From Kitasatospora aureofaciens (GTDB lineage: Bacteria > Actinomycetota > Actinomycetes > Streptomycetales > Streptomycetaceae), in NCBI GenBank assembly GCA_000720845.1, contig JODU01000025.1, positions 1-64,000 of the forward strand: a stretch of 64,000 bases of DNA, given 5' to 3'. Below the pieces are notes generated by a model that was not told the origin of the DNA, did not search any database, and saw nothing but the letters and a program-made list of their open reading frames with translations. The position numbers and the translations under genes were made by a program. This document shows positions 45,877 to 54,398 of this stretch, piece after piece; the first letter of the stretch is position 1, and every line of letters starts with the position of its first letter.

Positions 45877-46535
45877 GACAGCCGGTGGCCGATCCCGCGT
45901 GCCGTGCCGATGGTCCGGTCGCTGCCTGCTGCGCGCAGCTTGCGGCGCAGGCGGGTCAGATACTGGTCGAGGGTGTTTTCGTGGACCTGGGCGCCCTCGG
46001 GCCAGGCTGCCCGGACCAGCTCGCGGCGGCGCACGATGTTGCCGGAAGCCGCCATGAGCGCTGCCAGGAGACGGAACTCGGTCGGTGTCAGGTCGACTCG
46101 GGTGCCTCGGACGCTGACCACGTGCCGGACGGCGTCCAGTGCCAAGTCTCCCGCTGTGGCGGAAGGCGGGGGTGCGGCGCGTTTGAGGGCTGCCCGCAGG
46201 CGGGCCGCGAGTTCGGTGAGGTGGAACGGCTTGGGCAGGTAGTCGTCGCCTCCGGCCGAGAACCCGGACAGCCGGTCGTTCAGCCGGTGGTGGGCGGTCA
46301 GGAAGATGACGGGGGAGAGGAAACCGTTCGCCCGCATGGCCTGGCACACGTCCCGTCCGTCGGCGTCGGGCAGCCCGACGTCGAGCACGGCGGCCGAGAT
46401 GCCGGGGGTGGCCAGTCGAAGGGCGGTGGCGCCGTCCGGTGCGGGGACGGTGTCGAAGTCCTCGTCGCGCAGTCCGCGCATCAGCACGTCACGCAGGGCG
46501 TGATCGTCCTCGACGACCAGGATCGTCTGGCGCAT
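45873..46535 (-). CDS. OmpR/PhoB-family response regulator
   Basis: A 220-residue transcription factor. The receiver domain shows the acidic pocket VVEDDHALR, the phospho-accepting D in AVLDVGLPDADGRD, the switch T in FLTAHH and K in YLPKPFHLTEL. The C-terminal winged helix contains LTPTEFRLLAALM and the recognition region ENTLDQYLTRLRRKL. GAGGGAGGG precedes the ATG. It is coupled to the kinase gene downstream and overlaps the end of the upstream PAP2 gene by 47 bp. Confidence 0.93.
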   Translation of the reverse strand: MRQTILVVEDDHALRDVLMRGLRDEDFDTVPAPDGATALRLATPGISAAVLDVGLPDADGRDVCQAMRANGFLSPVIFLTAHHRLNDRLSGFSAGGDDYLPKPFHLTELAARLRAALKRAAPPPSATAGDLALDAVRHVVSVRGTRVDLTPTEFRLLAALMAASGNIVRRRELVRAAWPEGAQVHENTLDQYLTRLRRKLRAAGSDRTIGTARGIGHRLS

Positions 46536-47307
46536 GGCCCTCCCTCTGCCCTCGTGCCACGTCCGTCTGTTCCGGTGCCGTGTGCGTTCGGCCCCCTGCT
46601 GTGCTGCCCGTCGGTTCTGCCGTCCCGCGCGCCGAGTCCGTGTCCGTGTCCGTCGTCCCGGGGGTCCATCGGTCGGGCAGCCAGTGGGCCACGGTCCACA
46701 GGCACAGGCCGAGCCACCCGAGGGCGAACAGCCAGCCGCCGACGACGTCGGTGAACCAGTGCACTCCGAGGTAGACGCGGGTCAGGCCGACCGACGCGCC
46801 CCAGCCGCCGATGACCAGGGTGAGCGGGGTCGTGCCGCGCGGGCCGCGCACGCGGACAGCGATGATCAGCAAACCCGCGGTGAGGGCCGCCGTGGTGGTG
46901 TGACCGGACGGGAACGACCATCCCGAGGCATGCGTCGCCCAGTCCGTCATGGGTGGTCGCGGCCGGGCGACGAGTGCCATCACCGCGTACCGCAGCGCCT
47001 GGCCCGCCCCGAGGCAGCCCAGACAGAGCGCGATGGCGAGCGCGCGCTGCCGTGGGGTGCGCCCAGCGATGAGCGCGGCCAGTACCGCCAGCGCGTACGG
47101 GACGAGACCGGTCCCGGTGTCGGTCAGCCCGCGGGCGAACGCCACCGCCACGTCGGGCCGGTGGCCGACGGACCACGCGAGGATGTCGGCGTCCGCGAAC
47201 AGCGCCATGCCGTCGTGGCCCACCACGGCCATGGTCAGCACGCCGAACGCCGTCCACGCGCCGAGCCCGCAACTGCCGGCCAGTTCGGCGACATCGCCGC
47301 GCTTCAC
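46489..47307 (-). CDS. PAP2-family membrane phosphatase (first copy)
   Basis: A 272-residue membrane protein with about six helices. It has the PAP2 signature: ARPRPP (motif 1, but with Arg rather than Lys at the first position), SFPSGHTTTAA (motif 2), and TRVYLGVHWFTDV (motif 3). The C-terminal tail of about 50 residues is hydrophilic and overlaps the response-regulator gene. The GTG start overlaps the stop of the second PAP2 gene (GTGA). PAP2 enzymes dephosphorylate lipid pyrophosphates such as undecaprenyl pyrophosphate or phosphatidyl phosphates at the outer face of the membrane. Confidence 0.85.
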   Translation of the reverse strand: MKRGDVAELAGSCGLGAWTAFGVLTMAVVGHDGMALFADADILAWSVGHRPDVAVAFARGLTDTGTGLVPYALAVLAALIAGRTPRQRALAIALCLGCLGAGQALRYAVMALVARPRPPMTDWATHASGWSFPSGHTTTAALTAGLLIIAVRVRGPRGTTPLTLVIGGWGASVGLTRVYLGVHWFTDVVGGWLFALGWLGLCLWTVAHWLPDRWTPGTTDTDTDSARGTAEPTGSTAGGRTHTAPEQTDVARGQREGHAPDDPGRRGRSRPA

Positions 47308-47909
47308 GACACCCCCAGCAAAGGACGCAGACGGGTGGCCGAGAGCCGTAGGGCTGCGGCCTCCGCACGCCTGCGCAGCGCCGACATGACGAGCAGGGCG
47401 GCCACGGCGCCCACCACGACCCCTGCCAGCACGTCGTGGGGGTAGTGCGCGCCCACCCAGACGCGCGAGACGGCCATCGCGCAGGCGGCTACCACGGCGA
47501 GAGCGCCGAGTCGGCGGGAGACGAACAGCAGGGCGACGGCCGCCGCGGCGGCGATGGCCGCGTGGTTGCTGGGGAAGGACCAGTCGCCGGGCGCCGGACA
47601 GGCCTCCAGCGTGGTCACCCGCAGGCTCTGGCAGGGGCGGTCCTCGCGCACCAGCAGCTTCAGCACCGCGTCCACTCCGAAGGCCACGACCACGACGAAC
47701 GGCACGGCGAGCGCCGTCACCGACGCGGTGGCGCCCACACGCCGGGCGTACCACCAGCCGACGGCCATGAGCACCGCGAACAGGACCAGCCCGTACGTCG
47801 ACCAGGCCGACACCGTGTCGTCCAGCCAGGCGGGGGAGTGCCGAGCGAGGTTCACGACGTCGGTGTAGACCGAGCCGTCGACCGACGAGCCGTCAAGGGC
47901 GATGATCAT
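47304..47909 (-). CDS. PAP2-family phosphatase, BcrC-like undecaprenyl-diphosphatase
   Basis: A 201-residue membrane enzyme. All three PAP2 motifs are intact: KLLVREDRP (K-x6-RP), WSFPSNHAA and SRVWVGAHYPHD (SR-x5-H-x3-D). The PSNH variant and short length resemble BcrC-type undecaprenyl-diphosphatases, which regenerate the lipid carrier for peptidoglycan synthesis and give bacitracin resistance. It is translationally coupled by ATGA to the DedA gene before it and by GTGA to the next PAP2 gene. The specific substrate is inferred. Confidence 0.87.
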   Translation of the reverse strand: MIIALDGSSVDGSVYTDVVNLARHSPAWLDDTVSAWSTYGLVLFAVLMAVGWWYARRVGATASVTALAVPFVVVVAFGVDAVLKLLVREDRPCQSLRVTTLEACPAPGDWSFPSNHAAIAAAAAVALLFVSRRLGALAVVAACAMAVSRVWVGAHYPHDVLAGVVVGAVAALLVMSALRRRAEAAALRLSATRLRPLLGVS

Positions 47910-48574
47910 CCGCGCGCCTCCTTCGTCTTCGCGTCCCGGCGCGAGCGGTACACCTCGGAGGCGACCGGAATCAGCGACAGGGCCACGATCACCGCGACGA
48001 TCGGCAGCAGGTAGCGGTCCACGTTCGGCACGGAGGAGCCCAACCCGTAGCCCGCCAGGGTGAGACCCAGGCTCCACACCAGCCCGCCGGTCACCTGCCA
48101 GACGGTGAACGTCCGCACCGGCACCCGCAGGGCGCCCGCCATCGGGTTCAGGACCGTGCGCACCACCGGAACGAAGCGGGCCAGGACGATCGCCTTCGCG
48201 TACCCGTAGCGTTCCAGCAGCTCTTCCGCGCGTCTCGCCCCCTGGTGCAGACGGGCCGAGCGGCTTCGGGCGAGCAGGGTGCCGCCCGCTCGCCGGCCCA
48301 GGAGGTAGCCGCACTGTGAGCCGGCCAGCGCTCCCACCGCCGCAGCGACCAGGAGCGGGGCGAGTGACAGCGTCAGGCCGCTCCCGGCGGTGCCGGTGCA
48401 CAGCAGACCGGCCGTGAACAGCAGGGAATCGCCGGGGAGGAAGAAGCCGATCAGCAGTCCGGTCTCGGCGAACAGCACGACGCCCACGCCCAGCACGCCG
48501 AAGGCGGACAGCAGCGACCGCGCGTCGAGCACATTGACGGCGAGCTGCGACGATAGGTGTATGGCTGTGGTCAT
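47906..48574 (-). CDS. DedA-family membrane protein
   Basis: A 222-residue integral membrane protein with the DedA hallmarks: ETGLLIGFFLPGDSLLFTAGLL near the N-terminus, the SQCGYLLGRRAG segment, and ARFVPVVRTVLNPMAGALRVPVRTF in the middle. DedA proteins such as UptA translocate undecaprenyl phosphate back across the membrane, and others handle phospholipids. AAGGGG lies upstream of the ATG. As first gene of an operon with two PAP2 phosphatases and a two-component system, it fits a lipid-carrier recycling role. Confidence 0.9.
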   Translation of the reverse strand: MTTAIHLSSQLAVNVLDARSLLSAFGVLGVGVVLFAETGLLIGFFLPGDSLLFTAGLLCTGTAGSGLTLSLAPLLVAAAVGALAGSQCGYLLGRRAGGTLLARSRSARLHQGARRAEELLERYGYAKAIVLARFVPVVRTVLNPMAGALRVPVRTFTVWQVTGGLVWSLGLTLAGYGLGSSVPNVDRYLLPIVAVIVALSLIPVASEVYRSRRDAKTKEARG

Positions 48575-48650
48575 CGTCGGGGGCCCCTTCATCGTTCTTC
48601 CGGACTGTCGGATGCGGCGGAACGGTGGCGTGGCGGCATCCGGCGACTGA

Positions 48651-48685
48651 CTACAATCCTGTAGACGGTCTACTGAACTGTAGAC
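48651..48685. promoter_or_regulatory. Two BlaI-like operators
   Basis: CTACAATCCTGTAG (48651-48664) and GTCTACTGAACTGTAGAC (48668-48685) are adjacent palindromes with the TACA/TGTA core of BlaI/MecI operators. They lie 24 bp before the BlaI start and about 80 bp from the divergent DedA start, so one repressor could control both directions. Confidence 0.7.
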
Positions 48686-48709
48686 GATGGCGGAGTGAGG
48701 AACGTTCCC

Positions 48710-49099
48710 ATGACCGAAGCGAGGGACAAGACGGACGCGAGGGACGAGAGGCGGCCGGCCGGTGAGCTCGAAGCCGCCGTCATGGCCGCGCTGTGGGCCG
48801 CCGGGGCCCCCCTCACGCCCGGACGGGTGCAGACCGAACTCGGCTCCGGCCTGGCCCGGACCACGGTGGCGACCATACTGACCCGCCTGCACGAGAAGGG
48901 CGTCGTCGACCGGGAACGGCAGGGCCGCGGCTACGCCTACTTCCCCGTCCAGGACGCGCCCGGCCTGACCGCCCGGCGCATGCACACCGAACTCGACCGG
49001 GACACCGATCGGGAGACGGTCCTGGCCCGCTTCGTGGCCCAGCTCGGCCCCGGCGACGAGCAGCACCTGCGCCGGCTCCTGGAGGGTGACGAGCGATGA
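48710..49099 (+). CDS. BlaI/MecI-family transcriptional repressor
   Basis: A 129-residue winged-helix repressor: ELEAAVMAALWAAGAPLTPGRVQTEL, then TTVATILTRLHEKGVVDRERQGRGYAYFPV, followed by a C-terminal dimerisation helix region. I chose the ATG giving MTEARDKTD; an upstream GTG would add five residues. Two BlaI-like palindromes lie just before it, and the gene overlaps an M56 metalloprotease gene by ATGA. Classic BlaI repressors are removed by BlaR1 proteolysis when beta-lactams bind. The signal here is unknown because the partner lacks an obvious penicillin-binding sensor domain. Confidence 0.9.
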   Translation: MTEARDKTDARDERRPAGELEAAVMAALWAAGAPLTPGRVQTELGSGLARTTVATILTRLHEKGVVDRERQGRGYAYFPVQDAPGLTARRMHTELDRDTDRETVLARFVAQLGPGDEQHLRRLLEGDER

Positions 49100-50025
49100 C
49101 CGCTCTGCTGCTCCTCCCGCTGGTCCTGCCTTTCCTCGCGCCGGCACTGGCCCGCCGGGCCCTCGACCGCCTGGCCCCCGCCACCGCCCTGTGGGTCCTC
49201 ACCGCCACAGCCCTGGCCCTGGCGGGAGCCTGCGTCGCCGCCCTCGGGGCGCTGGTCCTGACCGGACTGCTCAAACTCCCCGCCTTCGCCGCCCTCGGCG
49301 AACTCGCCCACCCCCTGCGGACCCCCTCGGACTACTTCGTCCTCCCCGCCGCCATGGCGGCCACCGGGGTGCTCACCCTCAGCGTCTGGACCCTCGCCCG
49401 CTCGGCCCTCCGGCAGACCCGAGCCTTTCAAACCGCCCGCACTCAGGCCGACCGCCGCCCCGCCGCCGGCGACCTGTGCGTGATCGAATCGCCCGATCCG
49501 GACGCCTACGCTCTGCCCGGCCGACCCCACCGCATCGTCGTCACCACCGCCATGCTGCGCACGCTGGAACCTGCCGAGCGTGAGGCCCTCTTCGCCCATG
49601 AACGCGCCCACAACCGGGCCGGGCACCACTACTTCCTGGCCGCCGCTGAACTCGCCGCCCACTGCCACCCCGCCCTGCGCACCACCCGCGCCACCATCCG
49701 GCTGGCCGCCGAGCGGGCTGCCGACGAGGCCGCTGCCGAGGTCACCGGAGACCGGCGCCTGATCGCCACGGCCATCGCCCGCGCCGCCCTCGCCACAAAC
49801 GCCTCCCCCTCAACCCGACCGGACTTCGCCCCCGGGGCGACAACCGGACCGGTGCCGCAACGCGTCGCAGCGCTTCTCGCACCCGCCCGGACGCGCCCGC
49901 GCACCACACGCCGTACCGCGTTCCTTCTCGTGGCCTGCACAGTCCTGTCCGTCGCCGCAGGAGCGGCAGGCGTCGCGGACTTCCACCACGAGGTCGAGGT
50001 CGCCCAGGGCGAGGAGGCTCCCTGA
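49096..50025 (+). CDS. M56-family membrane metalloprotease (BlaR1-like, no sensor domain)
   Basis: A 309-residue membrane protease. Helices lie near residues 1-20, 33-60 and 85-105, and a last helix is near 280-300. The zinc motif is HERAH in ALFAHERAHNRAGHHYFLAAAELAAHCHP, with a downstream acidic ligand in ERAADEAAAEV. Actinobacterial M56 proteins paired with BlaI are usually this short and lack the penicillin-binding sensor of BlaR1. It probably cleaves or inactivates the BlaI protein encoded just upstream in response to a membrane-derived signal. Confidence 0.88.
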   Translation: MTALLLLPLVLPFLAPALARRALDRLAPATALWVLTATALALAGACVAALGALVLTGLLKLPAFAALGELAHPLRTPSDYFVLPAAMAATGVLTLSVWTLARSALRQTRAFQTARTQADRRPAAGDLCVIESPDPDAYALPGRPHRIVVTTAMLRTLEPAEREALFAHERAHNRAGHHYFLAAAELAAHCHPALRTTRATIRLAAERAADEAAAEVTGDRRLIATAIARAALATNASPSTRPDFAPGATTGPVPQRVAALLAPARTRPRTTRRTAFLLVACTVLSVAAGAAGVADFHHEVEVAQGEEAP

Positions 50026-50587
50026 CCGGTTCGGCCCCGGCGGCCCACCGCCCGATGCGCAACCGGCCCGCCGCCCGATCATTCACAGGCGAGGACCGGC
50101 TCCAGCAGCCGGAGCAGGCCGCCGGTTGCGTCGGCGGCACCCAGCGTGGTGAGGGCGCCAAGCGCCGGAACGGGCATCGTCAGCGGCCACAGGCACGGGG
50201 ACGGGGCGGCCTGGAGGGCGGCGATACGGCGGCAGACCGCGCGGTCGGTGAAGAAGCCGAGTCCGTGCGGGCTGCTCCGCGCCGGACGGCGTGACGAGCG
50301 GCTCCCTGGGGCCCTTGTGACCCGCGGGTACTGGCCGACGCCGCGCCGGACGGCGAGAGCCTGGTAGAGCCGGGCCCGGTGCGCCGCAGGCACTGGGGAG
50401 GGTGCCTGCTGACGGCCGTGGGACTGACGGACACGAAAGGCGGCGCGGGTGGTCACGTAGTACGGCGGTACTACGCGCCCATCGCAGTTCAGCCTCCCGG
50501 TACCACTCGATTCGGGTGATTCGGCACTTAGCGTTGCGGGTGAGGCGTCGGAGGTGAGGACGCCGGAGCCCGACAGGGAGAACGCGA
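50026..50587. other. Spacer with a possible degraded frame
   Basis: About 560 bp. A minus-strand frame ending at 50079 has a natural-looking C-terminus (CRRIAALQAAPSPCLWPLTM, then TLGAADATGGLLRLLEP), but its upstream part does not, and no start is convincing. It may be a gene remnant. The promoter of the ABC exporter operon must lie near the right end; a perfect palindrome is at 50457-50474. Confidence 0.4.
50457..50474. promoter_or_regulatory. Perfect palindrome upstream of the ABC exporter operon
   Basis: GTAGTAC-GGCG-GTACTAC, 7-bp arms with a 4-bp centre, 114 bp before the ATPase start. It is a plausible operator, possibly for the two-component regulator encoded at the end of the same operon. 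Confidence 0.5.
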
Positions 50588-51526
50588 ATGATCGACGCAC
50601 GGCGGTTGACCAAGAGGTACGGCGAGAAGACGGCCGTCGACGGGCTGGACTTCGTGGTGAAGCCCGGCACGGTGACCGGCTTCCTGGGGCCCAACGGTGC
50701 GGGCAAGTCCACGACCATGCGCATGATCGTCGGCCTCGACGCCCCGACGAGCGGTTCGGTGACCGTGAACGGCCACCCCTACGCCCGCCACCGGGCGCCG
50801 CTCCAGGAGGTCGGCGCCCTGCTGGAGGCGAAGTCGATCCATCCGGGCCGCTCGGCGTACAACCACCTCAAAGCGCTCGCGCTCACCCACGGCATTCCCG
50901 GCAGCCGGGTCGACGAGGTGATCGGCCTCGCCGGTCTCGACAACGTGGCGAAGAAGCGGGCCGGCGCCTTCTCCCTCGGGATGGGCCAGCGGCTGGGCAT
51001 CGCGGCCGCGCTCCTGGGCGATCCGCAGACGGTGATGCTCGATGAGCCGGTCAACGGGCTGGACCCGGAAGGGGTGCTCTGGATCCGCAACCTCCTGAAA
51101 GGGCTCGCCGATCAGGGCCGGACGGTGTTCGTGTCCTCCCATCTGATGAGCGAGATGGCCCTGGTGGCGGACCACCTGATCATCGTGGGGCGCGGGCGGC
51201 TGCTGGCCGACACGACCGTGGCGGACCTGATCCGCGAGGCCGGCGGGGACACGGTGAAGGTCGTCACCCAGGATCCGGCCCGGCTGCGAGACGTACTCGC
51301 CGGGCCGGACGTCGATGTCACCGGCCGGATCGGTTCCGAGGAGCTGCAGGTGACTGGGCTGACCGCCCGCGAGATCGGGCTGAGGGCCGCCGAACACGGC
51401 ATCGCGCTGTTCGGACTGAGCGCGCGAAGCGTGTCGCTGGAGGAGGCGTTCATGGATCTGACCAGGGATGCCGTGGAGTACCACGGCTCCACGACTGCGA
51501 TCGAGACGCTTGGGAGGCCCGCATGA
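50588..51526 (+). CDS. ABC exporter ATP-binding protein (DrrA type)
   Basis: A 312-residue cytoplasmic ATPase. Walker A is GPNGAGKST, the signature is FSLGMGQRLGIAAALLG, Walker B is VMLDEPVNGLDPEG and the H-loop is VSSHLMSEM. The C-terminal extension after about residue 215 is typical of DrrA-like drug exporters (VTGLTAREIGLRAAEHGIALFGL, then SLEEAFMDLT). AGGGAG precedes the ATG. It overlaps the permease gene by ATGA and is followed by a two-component system, so the transporter is probably induced by a cell-envelope or drug signal. Confidence 0.92.
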   Translation: MIDARRLTKRYGEKTAVDGLDFVVKPGTVTGFLGPNGAGKSTTMRMIVGLDAPTSGSVTVNGHPYARHRAPLQEVGALLEAKSIHPGRSAYNHLKALALTHGIPGSRVDEVIGLAGLDNVAKKRAGAFSLGMGQRLGIAAALLGDPQTVMLDEPVNGLDPEGVLWIRNLLKGLADQGRTVFVSSHLMSEMALVADHLIIVGRGRLLADTTVADLIREAGGDTVKVVTQDPARLRDVLAGPDVDVTGRIGSEELQVTGLTAREIGLRAAEHGIALFGLSARSVSLEEAFMDLTRDAVEYHGSTTAIETLGRPA

Positions 51527-52362
51527 GCACCCTCACCGCAACCGCAGAGGAACCCAGGACCACTCCCGCTGGCCCCGCCTACCGGGTGACGGGACGGCGA
51601 GTGCTCGCCTCCGAGTGGGCCAAGCTGTGGTCCCTGCGCTCGACCTGGATCACCTTGGGCCTCGGCCTGCTGTTCCTGGTGGCCTTCGGCCTGATCTCCG
51701 CGAGTCGCTACAAGTCGGGGATCGACTCCGGTCACATGGACCGGGACTTCGCCGATTCGACGGCCGTCAGCTTGTCGCTCTTCGGTACGAACTTCGCCCA
51801 ACTGGCCTTGGGCGTGCTCGGCGTGCTGGTCACGGCGGGCGAGTACTCGACCGGCATGATCCGTTCCACGCTTGCGGCGGTGCCCCGCCGGCTGCCCGTG
51901 CTGTGGTCCAAGGCGGCTGTGTTCGGGCTGGTCGCCCTGGTCGTGGGGATGGTGGGTGGGTTCGTCGCCTTTCTGTTCGGCAGTGGAATCGTCTTGGGCA
52001 CTCCCGCGGCGATGAGCCTTTCGGACGCTGGTGTATTGCGGAGTCTGCTGGGCGCGGGGCTCTACCTCGGCCTGGTCGGGGTGATCGGCGCCGCCCTGGG
52101 CGCGCTGCTGCGGTCGGTGGCCGGAGGGATCTCGGTGTTGGTCGCCGTCCTGATGCTGGTCCCGGGGCTGATCTCCCTGCTGCCGAGCTCCTGGCAGGAC
52201 GACATCAGCCCCTACCTGCCGTCCAACGCGGGTGAGTCGGTGTTCGCGCTGACCCACGACTCGACGTCACTGTCGCCGGGCGCCGGGCTGCTGGTCTTCC
52301 TTTGCTGGACGGCGCTTGCGTTGGGCGGCGCGGCGTACCGGCTCGCGCGCACCGACGTCTGA
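51523..52362 (+). CDS. ABC-2 type transporter permease
   Basis: A 279-residue inner-membrane protein with about six helices (near residues 45-65, 90-115, 140-165, 180-200, 205-230 and 250-270). The cytoplasmic start RVLASEWAKLWSLRSTWITL is typical of Streptomyces ABC-2 permeases, and GVLVTAGEYSTGMIRSTLAAVPRR is the coupling segment that meets the ATPase. It forms the export channel with the DrrA-type protein. The substrate is unknown. Confidence 0.88.
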   Translation: MSTLTATAEEPRTTPAGPAYRVTGRRVLASEWAKLWSLRSTWITLGLGLLFLVAFGLISASRYKSGIDSGHMDRDFADSTAVSLSLFGTNFAQLALGVLGVLVTAGEYSTGMIRSTLAAVPRRLPVLWSKAAVFGLVALVVGMVGGFVAFLFGSGIVLGTPAAMSLSDAGVLRSLLGAGLYLGLVGVIGAALGALLRSVAGGISVLVAVLMLVPGLISLLPSSWQDDISPYLPSNAGESVFALTHDSTSLSPGAGLLVFLCWTALALGGAAYRLARTDV

Positions 52363-52380
52363 CGCCCGCACCATGGACAG

Positions 52381-53670
52381 GTGACGTCCGTGACCACCGA
52401 TGACATCAGCGGGATGGGACCGCTGGTCGCCCGGCTGTCCCGGGGCGGCCAGCGGTTGCGGCATGCCGACCGGGCCCATCCGTGGGTGCTGGACACCGGC
52501 GTCGTGCTCGTGGTCCTCCTGATGTTCTGCCTGCCCGACCTGCTGCGCGGTTCTGTGGGCAACGGCGACGCCCCGCGCCGCTTCCGGCTCGCCTTCACCG
52601 AGCTGCCCGTCGCGGGAATGCTGGCACTGCAGGCAGGACTGGTGCTGCCCCTGCTGTGGCGGCGACGCAAGCCCATGGCGGCCTTCGGTGTCATCGCCGC
52701 GGTGTTCGCCCTCCAATGGTCGCTGGGCGCGGCGCTGCGCGCGGACGTGGCCCTCTTCATCGCCCTGTACAGCCTGGCGCTGCACGGGCGGCTGCGGCAG
52801 TTGCCGTGGGCCGGTGCGGTCATGGCGGGAGCCATGCTGCTGGTCGCGGTCCGCGCGTCCTCGGCCGTGTCCGTCTGGGACGCGCTGTTCTTCCTGCTGA
52901 GCACGGCGACGGCAGCCCTCGCGCTCGGCCTGATGGTGCGGATCCGCAGGGCCCAGCTTGCCGGTCTGCGGGAGCGGGCGGCCCGGCTGGAGATCGAGCG
53001 CGACCAGCGCAGCAGACTGGCCACGGCCACCGAACGCACCCGGGTTGCCCGCGAGATGCACGACATCGTCGGCCACAACCTGTCCGTCATCATCACGCTC
53101 GCTGATGCCGGTGCCTACGCGACGGACGTCGCCCCCGAACGGGGCAAGGAGGCCCTGCGGCTCATCGGCGACACCGGCCGGCAGGCCCTCGGCGAGCTGC
53201 GGCGCGTGCTCGGCGTGCTGCGCGAGGCGGGGGACGGTCCGGCCGGCGGGCCCGAGCTCAGCCCGCAGCCCGGCATCGCGGACGTCGGCGCACTGTGCGC
53301 CACGGTGCGCGCCGCCGGACTGGGGGTCGTCTACCGGACCTCCGGCGACGTCGATGCCCTGGACGGCGGAGTCCAGCTGACGGTGTACCGCATCGTCCAG
53401 GAGGCCCTCACCAACACCATGAAGCACGCCGCCGGCGACGCCCGGGTGCACCTGGCGGTCGTCGTGACGGGCTCCCGGCTGAGCATCCGGGTCCAGGACA
53501 CCGGCCCGGCCGCCCGGCCGGGACCGCCGAACGAGGCAGGGCAAGGGCTGGTGGGCATGCGGGAGAGAGCAGCTCTGTACGGCGGAACCGTCAGCGCGGG
53601 GCCGACGGGCGGCGGAGGATGGAGCGTCGAGGCCGTCCTCGACCTCACGCCCCAAGGCGGTGACCGGTGA
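52381..53670 (+). CDS. NarL-class sensor histidine kinase
   Basis: A 429-residue membrane kinase. About five helices lie between residues 35 and 195. The HisKA_3 dimerisation motif is TERTRVAREMHDIVGHNLSV with phospho-acceptor H in EMHD. The ATPase domain has the N-box VQEALTNTMKHA, VQDTGPA and GLVGMRERAALYGG. Either the GTG at 52381 or the one at 52390 may start translation; AGGTGA precedes the second at better spacing. The stop overlaps the response-regulator start by GTGA. It is transcribed with the ABC exporter and probably controls it. Confidence 0.9.
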   Translation: MTSVTTDDISGMGPLVARLSRGGQRLRHADRAHPWVLDTGVVLVVLLMFCLPDLLRGSVGNGDAPRRFRLAFTELPVAGMLALQAGLVLPLLWRRRKPMAAFGVIAAVFALQWSLGAALRADVALFIALYSLALHGRLRQLPWAGAVMAGAMLLVAVRASSAVSVWDALFFLLSTATAALALGLMVRIRRAQLAGLRERAARLEIERDQRSRLATATERTRVAREMHDIVGHNLSVIITLADAGAYATDVAPERGKEALRLIGDTGRQALGELRRVLGVLREAGDGPAGGPELSPQPGIADVGALCATVRAAGLGVVYRTSGDVDALDGGVQLTVYRIVQEALTNTMKHAAGDARVHLAVVVTGSRLSIRVQDTGPAARPGPPNEAGQGLVGMRERAALYGGTVSAGPTGGGGWSVEAVLDLTPQGGDR

Positions 53671-54335
53671 CCACCGTCCTCGTGGTGGACGACCAGCCGT
53701 TGCAGCGCTACGGCTTCCACCTGCTGCTGGACTCCGTCCCTGAGACCGACGTGGTCGGGGAGGCCGCCCACGGCGTGGAGGCCGTCCGCAAGGCCGCCGA
53801 AACGCGCCCGGACGTCGTCCTGATGGACGTCCGCATGCCCGGCATGGACGGCATCGAGGCCACCCGCCGGATCGTCGCGGCCGGCGGCCGCTCACGCGTC
53901 CTCGTGCTCACGACGTTCGACCTCGACGAGTACGTCCACGCCGCGATCCGGGCCGGCGCCAGCGGCTTCCTCCTCAAGGACGCGCGCCCCGACGAGCTTC
54001 TCGCCGGCATCCGCGCCGTCGCCTCCGGCGACGCCGTGATCGCTCCCGCCCTCACCCGCCGCCTCCTGGACGAGTTCGCCCAGTACGTCCCCGCCCACCG
54101 GGGCGACTCCGTCGAGGACCCGAAGCTCGGCTCCCTCACCGACCGCGAGCGGGAGATCCTCGTCGCCGTCGGCAAGGGCTGGACCAACGGCGAGATCGCC
54201 GCCCGGTTCGTGCTCTCCGAGTCGACCGTCAAGACCCACGTCGGCCGCGTCCTGGCCAAGATCGGAGCCCGCGACCGTATCCAGGCCGTGATCTTCGCCT
54301 ACGACCACGGTCTCGCCCGGCCCAACGCGGACTGA
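53667..54335 (+). CDS. NarL/LuxR-family response regulator
   Basis: A 222-residue DNA-binding regulator. In the receiver domain the acidic pair is VVDDQPL, the phospho-acceptor D is in VLMDVRMPGMDG, T is in LTTFD and K is in FLLKDARPDE. The LuxR helix-turn-helix is LTDREREILVAVGKGWTNGE then STVKTHVGRVLAKIG. It is the last gene of the exporter/kinase operon and converges with the next regulator gene 63 bp away. No clear terminator hairpin is seen between them. Confidence 0.92.
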   Translation: MTTVLVVDDQPLQRYGFHLLLDSVPETDVVGEAAHGVEAVRKAAETRPDVVLMDVRMPGMDGIEATRRIVAAGGRSRVLVLTTFDLDEYVHAAIRAGASGFLLKDARPDELLAGIRAVASGDAVIAPALTRRLLDEFAQYVPAHRGDSVEDPKLGSLTDREREILVAVGKGWTNGEIAARFVLSESTVKTHVGRVLAKIGARDRIQAVIFAYDHGLARPNAD

Positions 54336-54398
54336 ACCCGATGAGCGGCGGCCGGGAGGACCCGCAGCCTGCACGCTGCTCCCGCGCCGCGACGCCCG

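Noticed and set aside
50079..50600. 173-residue minus-strand frame between the M56 and ABC genes
   Set aside because: Only its last 40-50 residues look natural; it may be a remnant but is not supported as a gene.
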